From: Microbacterium hibisci
GTDB lineage: Bacteria > Actinomycetota > Actinomycetes > Actinomycetales > Microbacteriaceae
Direction of reading: 5' to 3'
Assembly (NCBI RefSeq): GCF_015278255.1
Contig: NZ_JADIJC010000009.1
Span: 62,001-126,000 of the forward strand
DNA: 64,000 nt
Below the pieces are notes generated by a model. It had not been told where the DNA came from. It searched no databases and worked only from the letters and a program-made list of their open reading frames with translations. The position numbers and the translations under genes are program-made. The first letter of the stretch is position 1. Every line of letters starts with the position of its first letter. Of the stretch, positions 11,336 to 22,242 are shown piece by piece.

Positions 11336-11574
11336 GCGACCGTGAGCGCGCGCCGGACGAGCTCGGTCAGGATGCCCCGCACCTCATCGGACCTCATGAT
11401 CACGACGAGAAGGCCCGCGAACGCCACCGCCGCCATCGTCGCGATCGCGTACTCGGCGGTGGCGGCACCGGTGTCATCGGAGCCGGCGGGATCCTCGCCG
11501 CGCGGGGCGAACAGGCGCTCCGCGCGACGCCGAGTGAGGCGCGGGATCGTGGTCGGGTTCGGGGTGTGGGACAT
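11332..11574 (-). CDS. DUF4244 protein, probable Flp-type pilin
   Basis: An 80-residue protein with a basic leader, then DDTGAATAEYAIATMAAVAFAGLLVVI. The G/A-TAEYAIAT segment with a Glu at +5 after the expected cleavage point resembles Flp pilins, so it is likely the major subunit of the tad fibre. The ATG at 11574 has GGAGA six bases upstream. In other actinobacteria DUF4244 genes sit at this position of the cluster. Confidence 0.82.
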   Translation of the reverse strand: MSHTPNPTTIPRLTRRRAERLFAPRGEDPAGSDDTGAATAEYAIATMAAVAFAGLLVVIMRSDEVRGILTELVRRALTVA

Positions 11575-11792
11575 GATGTCTCCGTTCGATCGATCGAGTG
11601 GTGTGGGCACGGTCTGGGGGCGATGCGCACGGCGGTGCGATCGCGCGGGGTGCAGCCGGTCGGACAGCGGCGGAGCGACGCCGCTCGCGGATCGCCGGCG
11701 CCGGTCGGGCGACGCTGAGGTACGGCGCGACACGCATGGGTGCCGTGCGACGCGACGCGGGCGGGGCGGCCCCTCGCGAACCCGGCGGCCGA

Positions 11793-12746
11793 TCACAGCG
11801 ACACCGACATCGTCGACATGACGCTGAGCAGCATCGGTCCCACGCCGAGGACGAGGAAGGCGGGCAGCGTGCACACGCCCAGCGGCAGGAGCAGCCGCGA
11901 CGAGAGCCTCGCCGCCCGCAGCCGTCCCTCGATGCGCGCTCGGTGACGCGCATGCGCCGCCGAGGCGCGCAGCAGCTCGACAGCCGGAAGGCCGGCCGTC
12001 CGCGAGAGCGCGAGCACCTCTTCGACGTCGTCGACCGCGGGTTCGACCGGTCCATCGCCGTCGCCCCCGGCACCCGCGGCGCGCAGCGTGGCCGCGGCCC
12101 GCACGACCGCTCGCGCGCGGTCGATCGACACGCCGCCGCTGAGCGCGATGGCCACGAGCTCGGCGTCGAGCCCCGGCATCCTGTCCCCCGCCTCCGCGCC
12201 GCGCACCAGGCGTGAGGTCCAGCGGCGCGAGAGCGCGATGAGCACCGCCCCCGCGACGAGGCAGGCGATCCCGAGGGGCTGGGTGAACAGCGTGCCGAAC
12301 GTGTCGAACCCCAGTGCGGCGCCCAGGCCGACCGCGAGGAGCGGGAGCCAGCCCATGAGCCGTGCCGTCGCGGCGGGCTCGGCCAGCGCGACGCGGACGT
12401 CATCCGCCGCCTCCTGCGCGTCGCGCAGAGCGGCGGCGAGCCCGCGGAGGGATTCCGCGAGCGGCGCGCCGACCACCACGGCGACCTGGCACGCCACTCC
12501 CACCTCGCGCCAGGCCCAGGTCCCCGCCGTGGCGATCGCCTCGGCCAGCGGCATCCCGTCGCTCATCGACGACACGACGCGGGCGGCGGCCGGATCCCCC
12601 GCACGCGCCAGGTGCTCCCACGCGCGGGCGGGCGCGACGCCGGCCTGCAGCAGCACGGCGAGGCGGAGAACCGCTTCGGCGGCATCCGCTTCCCGGTGCG
12701 TGCCAGTGACGCGACGCCGAGTCCGGGCCGTCACGCGGCCTCCCAT
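11793..12746 (-). CDS. Tad secretion membrane platform protein with two T2SSF segments (TadB/TadC-like)
   Basis: A 317-residue integral membrane protein of the type II secretion F group. Residues about 22-150 read as one T2SSF segment (LRLAVLLQAGVAPARAWEHLA ... ESLRGLAAALRDA), two helices follow near 165-215, and a second T2SSF-like segment (ALSGGVSIDRARAVVRAAA ... LLRASAAHARHRARIEGR) precedes the last helices. Mycobacteria carry separate TadB and TadC genes here, so this looks like a fused or single platform. It overlaps the TadA ATPase gene by 16 bases. The 218 bases between it and the DUF4244 gene hold no gene I can support. Confidence 0.8.
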   Translation of the reverse strand: MGGRVTARTRRRVTGTHREADAAEAVLRLAVLLQAGVAPARAWEHLARAGDPAAARVVSSMSDGMPLAEAIATAGTWAWREVGVACQVAVVVGAPLAESLRGLAAALRDAQEAADDVRVALAEPAATARLMGWLPLLAVGLGAALGFDTFGTLFTQPLGIACLVAGAVLIALSRRWTSRLVRGAEAGDRMPGLDAELVAIALSGGVSIDRARAVVRAAATLRAAGAGGDGDGPVEPAVDDVEEVLALSRTAGLPAVELLRASAAHARHRARIEGRLRAARLSSRLLLPLGVCTLPAFLVLGVGPMLLSVMSTMSVSL

Positions 12747-14092
12747 CGCTCCTCCTCGATGGAGAGCCGGCCCGCACCGTCGACGACCGGGCGACCCAGA
12801 CCCGCGACGCGGCGCGCCCCGTCCGCGCCGCGCTGGACATGGACCACGACGCCGATCGCGCTCGCGGCCTGACGGGCGAGCGCCCGATCGTCCAGTCCGG
12901 CGAGGGCGCCCAGCGCCTCGAGGCGTGCGGGCACGTCGTGGAGACTGTTCGCGTGCAGGGTGCCGGCCCCGCCGTCGTGGCCCGTGTTCAGCGCACCCAG
13001 CAGCTCGCGCACCTCTTCACCTCGGCACTCGCCCACCACGAGCCGATCCGGGCGCATGCGCAGCGCTTCGCGCACGAGCCGCGCGAGATCGATGCCGCCC
13101 GCGCCCTCGATGTTGGGCTGCCGGGCTTCGAGGCGCACGTGGTGCGGATGAGAGATGCGCAGCTCGGCGACGTCTTCGATCGTGACGATGCGCTCTTCGG
13201 CCCGGGCCTCGCCGAGCAGCGCGGCGAGCAGGGTCGTCTTGCCGGCGCCGGCGGCTCCGGTCACCAGCAGGTTCTCGCGGCGAGCGATCGCCGCATCGAG
13301 GCGGCCCCGCACGCGGTCGTCGAACATGCCCGCGCGCTGGAGGTCGGCCAGCGTCGCCTCCCCGAAGCGGGGTACACGGATCGAGAGAACGGTCCCCTCG
13401 GGAGAGATCGGGGGCAGCACCGCGTGCACACGGATGCCGCCCTCCACGCGCACGTCGACGCACGGCGACGCGTCGTCGATGTGCCGCCCGCCGAGCCCGA
13501 TCAGTGCGACGGCGAGGTCGCGCACCTCTTCTTCTGTCGCTCGCCACTCCCGGGCCGCGACCGCCCCCGCCCCGCGGTCGACGAACAGCCCTGCCGCGCC
13601 GTTGACGAAGAGGTCGGTGACCTGGGGATCGTCCAGGTACATGGCGAACGGCTCCAGCGCCGCATGTCGCTGCGCCGGCGCCGCCGCGCGCTCCCCGCCC
13701 CGGCGGCTCGTCGGCGCCGACCCGCGGGGGGCGTCCCCGGCCGAGCGGCCGGGCACGACGCGAAGCGCGCCCTCGAGGTCTTCCCCACCCTCAGTGCGCT
13801 GCGGAACCCACGCCCGCGCCGCTGCCACCGGCCGTTCCGACTCCGTGGAGCCGATCCGCCGAGCACACTCCCCCGTCGGGACGGTCGCCAGCGCCGTCGG
13901 GCCGACCGCCCGAGCCGGCGGGACAGTCGCCAGCGCCGTGGGTCCGACCGCCGGAGCCGCCGGGACACCCGCCCGCACGCTCGGGCCAGCAGCGCGGGCC
14001 GCTCCCCCGCTGGTCGCGGCATCCCTCCCGCTCACACCGCCGGGTCGTTCGCCCGCCCACGCGCGGGGGCTGACGACGAACGGTACGGACAT
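12731..14092 (-). CDS. Tad secretion ATPase TadA (helicase/secretion neighbourhood type)
   Basis: A 453-residue VirB11/GspE-type ATPase that powers pilus assembly. The N-terminal domain includes MYLDDPQVTDLFVNG; Walker A is GAAGAGKTTLLAALLG, and the Asp box (VTIEDVAELRI) and Walker B region (RPDRLVVGECRGEEV) follow. The first ~120 residues are low complexity and contain a 14-residue tandem repeat (nt 13878-13961), with no Shine-Dalgarno before the ATG at 14092, so the true start may be further in. The CpaE/Ssd-like gene that precedes TadA in mycobacteria is absent. Confidence 0.85.
   Translation of the reverse strand: MSVPFVVSPRAWAGERPGGVSGRDAATSGGAARAAGPSVRAGVPAAPAVGPTALATVPPARAVGPTALATVPTGECARRIGSTESERPVAAARAWVPQRTEGGEDLEGALRVVPGRSAGDAPRGSAPTSRRGGERAAAPAQRHAALEPFAMYLDDPQVTDLFVNGAAGLFVDRGAGAVAAREWRATEEEVRDLAVALIGLGGRHIDDASPCVDVRVEGGIRVHAVLPPISPEGTVLSIRVPRFGEATLADLQRAGMFDDRVRGRLDAAIARRENLLVTGAAGAGKTTLLAALLGEARAEERIVTIEDVAELRISHPHHVRLEARQPNIEGAGGIDLARLVREALRMRPDRLVVGECRGEEVRELLGALNTGHDGGAGTLHANSLHDVPARLEALGALAGLDDRALARQAASAIGVVVHVQRGADGARRVAGLGRPVVDGAGRLSIEEERWEAA
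13878..13961 (-). repeat. Two tandem 42-bp units inside the tadA N-terminal region
   Basis: Two adjacent 42-base units that differ at a few positions encode a 14-residue repeat with the core AVGPTALATVP; a third degenerate unit follows upstream. The repeat lies in the low-complexity N-terminus of the secretion ATPase. Confidence 0.75.
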
Positions 14093-14512
14093 GCTTCGAC
14101 GCTAGGAGCGTGCGTTGCGCCGGCAACGGCGCCGGAGAGCATCCGTGGAAGACCGCGCTCACTCGCTCGATGTGGAGGAGCCGAGGGCAGAGCCAGCGTC
14201 GGGATCGCTCCCAAGAATTGAAGGCGGCATCCCATGGGGGGAATGGGATGCCGCCGTGCGCGGACCCGAATTCGGGGGGTGACGTCGGGTGCCGCAATGC
14301 CAGAATCGATGTTCGGCCACCGGTCAGCATATGCGAGGCAGGGATCCTGACAAAACGAAAAGGAGAGGATTCTCACTGATATATCGGTCGAGTCCAAAAT
14401 TCCGGCACACCCACTATCGGGGGTAGTCCGCTCCGGAAGCCCTGGGTACATTTCCTGGCAGACTCGCCGACACTCTTCGGCCTCCACCTCAGCCCGCAAA
14501 GGAGCGCGCTCG
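14093..14512. other. 420-bp divergent intergenic region between tadA and acs
   Basis: No gene is supported here. The region contains a hairpin at 14223-14255 and a relatively AT-rich stretch at about 14340-14405 that probably carries the acs promoter; I could not place -35/-10 boxes with confidence. The acs ribosome-binding site AAAGGAG is at its right edge. Confidence 0.6.
14223..14255. repeat. GGATGCC-type hairpin upstream of acs
   Basis: A perfect 12-bp inverted repeat GGCGGCATCCCA / TGGGATGCCGCC with a nine-base loop. The stem is the same word used in terminators of this window, but here it stands between two divergent genes and so has no obvious transcript to end. Confidence 0.7.
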
Positions 14513-16507
<1,995 letters not shown>

Positions 16508-16516
16508 CGAACGACA

Positions 16517-16553
16517 GAGCGGATGCCGCAGCCCGGAGCTGCGGCATCCGCTC
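16517..16553 (+). terminator. acs terminator, GGATGCCGC type
   Basis: A perfect 16-bp stem GAGCGGATGCCGCAGC with a five-base loop, ten bases after the acs stop codon. Confidence 0.85.
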
Positions 16554-16597
16554 CGGCATTCCACCCGGTCGTTGAGCGGAGGGCTCCAGCGCCTGCA

Positions 16598-16641
16598 GAC
16601 GAAACGCCCCGGACTGTTCGGACAGTCCGGGGCGCTTCGTC
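16598..16641. terminator. Second hairpin between acs and ridA, embedded in a GTCGTTGAGCG-type repeat
   Basis: A 20-bp stem with one mismatch and loop TCGG, between convergent genes. The flanks (GGTCGTTGAGCGGA at about 16567 and CGTCTCGCTCGTTCCTCGCTCG at about 16637) match the repeat at 45054-45136, so this is probably a member of that family serving as terminator. Confidence 0.7.
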
Positions 16642-16678
16642 TCGCTCGTTCCTCGCTCGCGCAACGAGCGGGCACACC

Positions 16679-17146
16679 TCAGGCGTACGTGAAGACGACC
16701 TCGACCTCGACGGGGGCGTCCAACGGCAGCACCGGGACGCCGACGGCCGAGCGGGCGTGCTTGCCCGCGTCGCCGAAGACCTCGCCGAGCAGCTCGCTCG
16801 CGCCGTTGATCACACCCGGCTGGCCGGTGAACTCGGGGACGGATGCCACGAACCCCGTCACCTTGAGCACGCCGGTGAGGCGGTCGACGCCGCCGACGGC
16901 GGCCGCGGCCGCGGCGATGGCGTTGAGAGCGCTCTGCCGCGCGTAGCCCTGGGCGTCGGTCGCGGGGACGAGTCCGTGCCCTTCCCCCACCTTGCCGGTC
17001 GCCGGCAGCGCACCCTGGACCATCGGCAGCTGTCCCGCCGTGTAGACCAGGTCGCCGTGGGCCTTGGCCGGGACGTAGGCCGCCACGGGCGGGACGACGT
17101 CGGGCAGGAGGATGCCGAGCTCGGCGAGGCGGTCGCTCACGGCCAT
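16679..17146 (-). CDS. RidA family protein
   Basis: A 155-residue RidA/YjgF-type protein of the actinobacterial Rv3678c-like group. Family members deaminate reactive enamine/imine intermediates. Visible family sequence includes GDLVYTAGQLPM and ARSAVGVPVLPLDAPVEVEVVF; the conserved Arg that binds the carboxylate in classical RidA is in the HARSAVGV motif. The ATG has GGAGG eight bases upstream and is two bases beyond the stop of the DUF4177 gene, with which it forms an operon. The same pair sits near the PBP gene in mycobacteria. Confidence 0.85.
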   Translation of the reverse strand: MAVSDRLAELGILLPDVVPPVAAYVPAKAHGDLVYTAGQLPMVQGALPATGKVGEGHGLVPATDAQGYARQSALNAIAAAAAAVGGVDRLTGVLKVTGFVASVPEFTGQPGVINGASELLGEVFGDAGKHARSAVGVPVLPLDAPVEVEVVFTYA

Positions 17147-17148
17147 GC

Positions 17149-17364
17149 TCAGGCCTCCTCGAACTGCTTGGCGGCCTGAGCCGCGGCACCCAGCCCCGCG
17201 TTCTGCTCGCCGCCGCCGGCGGGCCGCTTGAAATAGGCGACCAGACCGCCCTCGGGGCCGGGCACCACCTGGACGAGCTCCCACCCCTGCTTGCCCCAGT
17301 TGTTGAGGATCGCGGCGGTGTTGTGGATCAGAAGGGGCGTGGTGAGGTACTCCCACGTCGTCAT
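17149..17364 (-). CDS. DUF4177 domain protein
   Basis: A 71-residue protein starting MTTWEYLTTPLL, matching the small DUF4177 proteins of actinobacteria (WGKQGWELVQV core). There is no signal peptide or membrane segment. Its function is unknown; it is encoded directly before ridA and diverges from the PBP gene, leaving a 109-base promoter region between them. Confidence 0.8.
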   Translation of the reverse strand: MTTWEYLTTPLLIHNTAAILNNWGKQGWELVQVVPGPEGGLVAYFKRPAGGGEQNAGLGAAAQAAKQFEEA

Positions 17365-17473
17365 CGCGACTCCTCGAGTAGGCGGAAGGGGACGGCTGGT
17401 GAAGGCTGGGAAACACCTTGGCGGGCGCACGTCGGTGGGGGATCGCCCAGGTAGTTCCCCTACGATCAAGCCT

Positions 17474-20299
17474 ATGCCTGATACCAAACGCACGGCCACC
17501 GGTGTGCTCGGCGGTCTCGCCGGGCTCGTCGGGCTCAGCGCCGCAGCCGGTGTCCTCATCGCCGCGACCGTCACCCCCGCCGTCGCGATCACGAGCACCG
17601 CGGCAGAGCGCGCGATCACGATGTTCGACAATCTGCCGAGCTCGCTCGAGATCGACAAGCTCATGCTTCCGAGCAACTTCTACTACACGAACCCCGACAC
17701 GGGTGAGTCCGTCCTGCTGACAAAGTTCCTGGAGCAGGACCGCACCACGGTCAACTACGACCAGATCAACCCGGCCATGTACGACGCGCTCCTCTCGAGT
17801 GAGGATCCGCGCTACTACCAGCACGGCGGCATCGACCTCATCGGCACGACCCGTGCGCTGCTCTCCAACGCCGGCGGCGCAGCCGAGACGCAGGGTGGTT
17901 CGTCGGTCAGCCAGCAGTACGTCAAGAACGTGCTGATCCAGAAGTGCGAGCAGGACGCCAAGACGATCTATGTGCTCGACGGCGAGGGCAAGCAGGTCCT
18001 CAACGAAGACGGCACGCCGAAGACCGAGATCACCCGCGACGAGGCTCTCCGCAAGTGCTGGGAAGAGGCGACCACGGCCGAAGGCTCCGACGGTTACGCC
18101 CGCAAGCTGCAGGAGATGCGCTACGCCATCGCGCTCGAGCAGAAGTACTCCAAGAACGACATCCTGCTCGGCTACATGAACATCGCCAACTGGGGCGGCG
18201 TCACGTATGGCATCGAGTCCGCATCTCGTCAGTACTTCGGCACGACGGCCGCCAACCTCACCGTCGCGCAGGCCGCGACCCTCGCCGGCATGGTGCAGAA
18301 CCCGAACAACTACCGCATCGACAAGCCCGAGGGGTCGATCGTCGGCGCGGACGGCGCGAAGTTCAACAAGCAGGCGGACGGCGTCATCGACGAGGGCGCG
18401 AACCTTGTGGCGCTCGACAAGCTCGTCGAGTCCGGTGACATCACCGAAGAGCAGAAGTTCGCCGCAGCGGACGGCTACACCTCGACGAAGGTGCGCCAGT
18501 TGTACGTGCTGAGCCGCATGCTCGAGGACGGCAAGATCACTCGTGAGCAGTACGTCGAGGCCGCGGTGTGGCCGATCACCCCGAACGTCGTCCGCGCCCA
18601 GACGGGGTGCGTCAACGCCGCCGGCGCCGAGTACTTCTGCCAGTACGTCAAGTACGTGATCCTGAACGACCCCGCGTTCGGCGAGACCGCGGACGACCGC
18701 CGGAAGACGCTCGAGCGCGGCGGCCTGAACGTGTACACCACTCTCGACCCGCGCATCCAGGGTTCGGCCCAGCAGGCGATGGCGGAGAACGCGCCGACGA
18801 GCGCCACCAACATGCCGACTTCTCCGGACTACAACCCGGGTCGCTTCGGATCGACCACCGTGAGCGTCGAGGCGACCACAGGCCGCGTTCTCGCGATGGC
18901 ACAGAACACCATGTTCAGCGAGGATGCTGCGCACGCCGACGACTGGAATTACTCTGCCCAGGTCTACGCCGGCGATCAGACGTTCGGCAACTCGCGAGGA
19001 TTCAACGCCGGTTCGACGTTCAAGCTCTTCACGCTGATCGATTGGCTCGAGAAGGGGCATTCGGTCAACGAGACGCTGAACGGCTCCACTCGGGTGTTCA
19101 AGCGAATGAAGACGTGCCAAAGCGACTGGGTCAATACGACCAACACGGTGGTCAACAACTTCAACAAGCAGCGCGGATACGTCGGCACACCGATGCAATT
19201 CACCCGCGACTCGCTCAACACCGGCTACTTCGCCATGGCAGAGAAGCTGAATCTCTGCGACATCGGAAATGTCGCGACCAAGATGGGAGTCATCGACGCC
19301 TACGCGAACGAGCCGGCGAACTTGAACACCCTCACCTCGGTCATCGGCATCACGTCGGTGTCTCCCCTTGCGATGGCCGAGGCGTATGCGACGGTCGCCA
19401 ACAACGGCGTCTACTGCCAGCCCCAGGTGATCGACCGCGTGACCGACGCCGAAGGCAATGAGCTCGCCAAGCCGGCGCGCGCGTGCACGCAGGTGATCGA
19501 GCCCAGGGTCGCCGCCACGGCGGCGTATGCGCTGCAGGGCGTCATGAACGGCGGCACGGGCGCGGCCGGAAGTCCGCGCGACGGTGTTCCGCTCATCGGC
19601 AAGACGGGCACGCACGAGTCGATCCAGTCGTGGCTCGTCACCTCGAGCACGAAGGTCGCCACCGCGACCTGGGCCGGCAACGTCGACGGCGGCGGCGACA
19701 TCTTCAAGACCTGGCACAACGGCAACAAGCTCTCCGACATCCGGTACCGCATCACGAGGGCAGTGCAGGGCACGGCCAATGATGCGTACGGCGGCGACCG
19801 GTTCGCTCGGGAGGACTCCGAGCTGACGAAGCAGGTGCTCACGGATCTGCCGAGCGTGGTCGGCAAGTCGATCGACGAGGCGACGGCCATCCTGACCGAG
19901 GCTGGCTTCACCGTCGAGGTGGGGGCACCGGTCGACTCCGACCAGCCCGAGGGCGTCGTCGCCGCGCAGAACCCCGGCGCCGGCAAGGTGGCGGGCGGCA
20001 GCACCGTGACGATCAGTCCCAGCAACGGCCAGGGCGTCACCGTGCCCGATGTCTCGGGCCGCTCGCTCGACGACGCCAAGCGGGCCCTGCGCAGCGCCGG
20101 CTTCGGGAACGTGAGCGACGGCTCCTGCACCGCCGACGCGAGCGCCGGCGCGCAGCCGAAGGCGACCGCGACCAACCCGGGCGCCGGCAGCGTCGTCAAT
20201 CGCAACACCGCGATCAGCGTCAACTACAGCGCCGCCGACTGCGGCGGCGGCGGCGGTGGTGGCGGCGGCGGTGGCCGCGGCGGCGGTGGTAACGGCTAG
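17474..20299 (+). CDS. Class A penicillin-binding protein (PonA2-like) with two PASTA domains
   Basis: A 941-residue bifunctional peptidoglycan synthase. One N-terminal membrane segment (GLAGLVGLSAAAGVLIAATV) leads to a GT51 glycosyltransferase domain (SSEDPRYYQHGGID with catalytic Glu, then GGSSVSQQYVKN). The transpeptidase has S514-T-F-K, S580-L-N and K710-TG-T. Two PASTA domains (residues about 790-860 and 860-920) and a Gly-rich tail with one Arg finish the protein. PASTA domains bind peptidoglycan or muropeptides. No clear Shine-Dalgarno precedes the ATG. The stop overlaps the phosphoesterase start by one base. It corresponds to mycobacterial ponA2 by order and domains. Confidence 0.93.
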   Translation: MPDTKRTATGVLGGLAGLVGLSAAAGVLIAATVTPAVAITSTAAERAITMFDNLPSSLEIDKLMLPSNFYYTNPDTGESVLLTKFLEQDRTTVNYDQINPAMYDALLSSEDPRYYQHGGIDLIGTTRALLSNAGGAAETQGGSSVSQQYVKNVLIQKCEQDAKTIYVLDGEGKQVLNEDGTPKTEITRDEALRKCWEEATTAEGSDGYARKLQEMRYAIALEQKYSKNDILLGYMNIANWGGVTYGIESASRQYFGTTAANLTVAQAATLAGMVQNPNNYRIDKPEGSIVGADGAKFNKQADGVIDEGANLVALDKLVESGDITEEQKFAAADGYTSTKVRQLYVLSRMLEDGKITREQYVEAAVWPITPNVVRAQTGCVNAAGAEYFCQYVKYVILNDPAFGETADDRRKTLERGGLNVYTTLDPRIQGSAQQAMAENAPTSATNMPTSPDYNPGRFGSTTVSVEATTGRVLAMAQNTMFSEDAAHADDWNYSAQVYAGDQTFGNSRGFNAGSTFKLFTLIDWLEKGHSVNETLNGSTRVFKRMKTCQSDWVNTTNTVVNNFNKQRGYVGTPMQFTRDSLNTGYFAMAEKLNLCDIGNVATKMGVIDAYANEPANLNTLTSVIGITSVSPLAMAEAYATVANNGVYCQPQVIDRVTDAEGNELAKPARACTQVIEPRVAATAAYALQGVMNGGTGAAGSPRDGVPLIGKTGTHESIQSWLVTSSTKVATATWAGNVDGGGDIFKTWHNGNKLSDIRYRITRAVQGTANDAYGGDRFAREDSELTKQVLTDLPSVVGKSIDEATAILTEAGFTVEVGAPVDSDQPEGVVAAQNPGAGKVAGGSTVTISPSNGQGVTVPDVSGRSLDDAKRALRSAGFGNVSDGSCTADASAGAQPKATATNPGAGSVVNRNTAISVNYSAADCGGGGGGGGGGGRGGGGNG

Positions 20300-21249
20300 T
20301 GCCTTCCGCTCCGACTCGTACCGCCCTCACCGCGCTCGGCGCGGTGGGGGCGGTCGGCGTGGGCGCCGCGGTCTGGGGCGTCGGCGTCGAGCGCTACCTG
20401 TTCACCGTCCGCTTCCATGAGGTCCCGGTGCTCCCTGAGGGTGCCGCAGCGGTCCGCGTCCTGCATCTGTCCGACGCGCACATGGCGCCGTGGCAGCACC
20501 GCAAGCAGCGGTGGATCGCCGCACTCGCGGAGGAGCTGCAGCCCGACCTCGTCGTGAACACCGGCGACAACATGGGTCACGCCCAGGGTCTGCGCGGTCT
20601 GCGCGCGGCATTCGACCCGCTCCGCGGCATCCCCGGCGTCTTCGTCCACGGGTCGAACGATCATTCCTCCCCTGCTCCGCGCAACCCGCTGCGGTACTTC
20701 ACGGGTCCCTCGAAGGTGAAGCACACGGCTGAGCCGCTCGACACCGAGGCGCTCGACGGCTACCTCACCGACGAGCTCGGCTGGCTCGACCTCAACAACA
20801 GGACGGGATCGCTGGATGCCGCGGGCCTGCGCATCGCCGCCTTCGGCGTCAGCGACGCCCACCGCAACTGGGACGATCTCGACGTGCTCCCGGGCCTGCT
20901 GTCGACGCTCCGCGCGGAACAGAGCTTCGACCTCGCGATCGGCGTGACCCACGCCCCGTACCGCCGCGTGCTCGACGACTTCGTCGACCTCGGCGCCGAC
21001 GCGATCTTCGCGGGTCACACGCACGGCGGCCAGGTGCGTCTGCCGGGGTTCGGAGCGCTCGTCGCCAACTGCGACATCCCGCTGCGGCAGGCGCGCGGCC
21101 TGAGCACCTGGGAGCACGACGGCCGCGCGGTGCCGCTCAACGTGAGCGCCGGCCTCGGCCACTCCATCTACGCCCCGGTGCGGTTCGCGTGCCGTCCGGA
21201 GGCGTCGCTGCTCACGCTCGTTCCCCGGCGTGGTCAGCAGCACCCCTGA
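20299..21249 (+). CDS. Membrane-anchored metallophosphoesterase (Rv3683-like)
   Basis: A 316-residue calcineurin-type phosphoesterase with an N-terminal hydrophobic segment. Metal-binding motifs are in order: LHLSDAHM, NTGDN, HGSNDH (in place of the usual GNHD) and GHTHGGQ. The GTG start shares its G with the stop codon of the PBP gene, so the two are co-translated, which suggests an envelope role. The substrate is unknown. This gene pair is conserved in mycobacteria. Confidence 0.88.
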   Translation: MPSAPTRTALTALGAVGAVGVGAAVWGVGVERYLFTVRFHEVPVLPEGAAAVRVLHLSDAHMAPWQHRKQRWIAALAEELQPDLVVNTGDNMGHAQGLRGLRAAFDPLRGIPGVFVHGSNDHSSPAPRNPLRYFTGPSKVKHTAEPLDTEALDGYLTDELGWLDLNNRTGSLDAAGLRIAAFGVSDAHRNWDDLDVLPGLLSTLRAEQSFDLAIGVTHAPYRRVLDDFVDLGADAIFAGHTHGGQVRLPGFGALVANCDIPLRQARGLSTWEHDGRAVPLNVSAGLGHSIYAPVRFACRPEASLLTLVPRRGQQHP

Positions 21250-21278
21250 CGATCGGTTAGACTCGGAGGGTTGCAAAA

Positions 21279-21355
<77 letters not shown>

Positions 21356-21357
21356 CA

Positions 21358-21387
21358 GAGAGGCTCCGCCGGAAGGCGGAGCCTCTC
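21358..21387 (+). terminator. Terminator after tRNA-Pro
   Basis: A perfect 13-bp stem GAGAGGCTCCGCC with GGAA tetraloop starts two bases after the tRNA CCA end. Confidence 0.85.
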
Positions 21388-21407
21388 GCATGAAGGGAGC
21401 GCACCTG

Positions 21408-22181
21408 ATGACCGACCCGGCACCTCGTCTCGTCGCCTTCGATCTGGACGACACGCTCGCCCCATCGAAGAGCCGCATCGACCCCCGCATCGGCGAGCTG
21501 CTCGTATCCCTCGCGGAGCGCGTCGAGGTGGCGATCATCTCGGGGGGACAGCTCGCGCAGTTCACGAGCCAGGTCGTCGATCAGCTCCCGGATGCCTCAG
21601 CTGAGGCTCGCGCCCGCATGCATCTGCTGCCGACGTGCGGCACCCAGTACTACCGGCTGACCGACGACGAGGTCGTGACGGTCTACCAGCGATCGCTCAC
21701 CGACGATCAGAAGTCCCGCGCGCTCGCGGCCGTCGAGGGCGAGGCACGGCGCCTCGGGCTCTGGGAATCCGAGACCTGGGGCGACATCCTCGAAGACCGC
21801 GGCTCGCAGATCACCTTCTCCGCGCTCGGCCAGCAGGCTCCCGTCCCGGCCAAGATGGCCTGGGACCCCACCGGCGAGAAGAAGAACACCCTCCGCGCGG
21901 CCGTGCAGGCGCTGCTGCCCGATCTCGAGGTGCGCTCGGGCGGGTCCACCTCGGTCGACATCACCGAGCAGGGCATCGACAAGGCCTACGGCATGCGCCA
22001 GCTGGCCGAGCAGACCGGCATCGCCCTCGACGACATGCTCTTCCTCGGAGACCGCCTCGACCCCGACGGCAACGACTACCCGGTCCTCGCGATGGGCGTG
22101 CGCTGCCACGCGGTCGGCGGCTGGGAAGACACGGTCACGTACCTGGAGCAGCTGATCCCCACGCTTCCGGTCCGCGTCTGA
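21408..22181 (+). CDS. HAD-IIB family hydrolase
   Basis: A 257-residue haloacid-dehalogenase hydrolase related to phosphomannomutase and trehalose/sucrose-phosphate phosphatases. Motif I is AFDLDDTLAPSK (nucleophile and acid Asp pair), motif II is IISGG, and motif IV is FLGDRLDPDGND. A cap domain lies between motifs II and III. I chose the ATG at 21408 (AAGGGAG eight bases upstream) over an ATG at 21390. A substrate cannot be read from sequence; a sugar phosphate is likely from the family. Convergent with the flavoenzyme gene and followed by a terminator. Confidence 0.82.
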   Translation: MTDPAPRLVAFDLDDTLAPSKSRIDPRIGELLVSLAERVEVAIISGGQLAQFTSQVVDQLPDASAEARARMHLLPTCGTQYYRLTDDEVVTVYQRSLTDDQKSRALAAVEGEARRLGLWESETWGDILEDRGSQITFSALGQQAPVPAKMAWDPTGEKKNTLRAAVQALLPDLEVRSGGSTSVDITEQGIDKAYGMRQLAEQTGIALDDMLFLGDRLDPDGNDYPVLAMGVRCHAVGGWEDTVTYLEQLIPTLPVRV

Positions 22182-22196
22182 CGCAGCCGACATGCC

Positions 22197-22228
22197 GAAG
22201 GGTGGCTCCCCGTGGGGAGCCACCCTTC
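22197..22228. terminator. Terminator between HAD hydrolase and lactate-dehydrogenase-like gene
   Basis: A perfect 15-bp stem GAAGGGTGGCTCCCC with the two-base loop GT between convergent genes, usable from both sides. Confidence 0.85.
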
Positions 22229-22242
22229 CGCGTCTCGTCGGT

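Noticed and set aside
16679..19717. Long open frame of about 1000 residues on the minus strand
   Set aside because: It is the antisense of the PBP gene. Its composition is Arg/Val/Gly-rich, and only its last 155 codons (16679-17146) are real, as the RidA gene.
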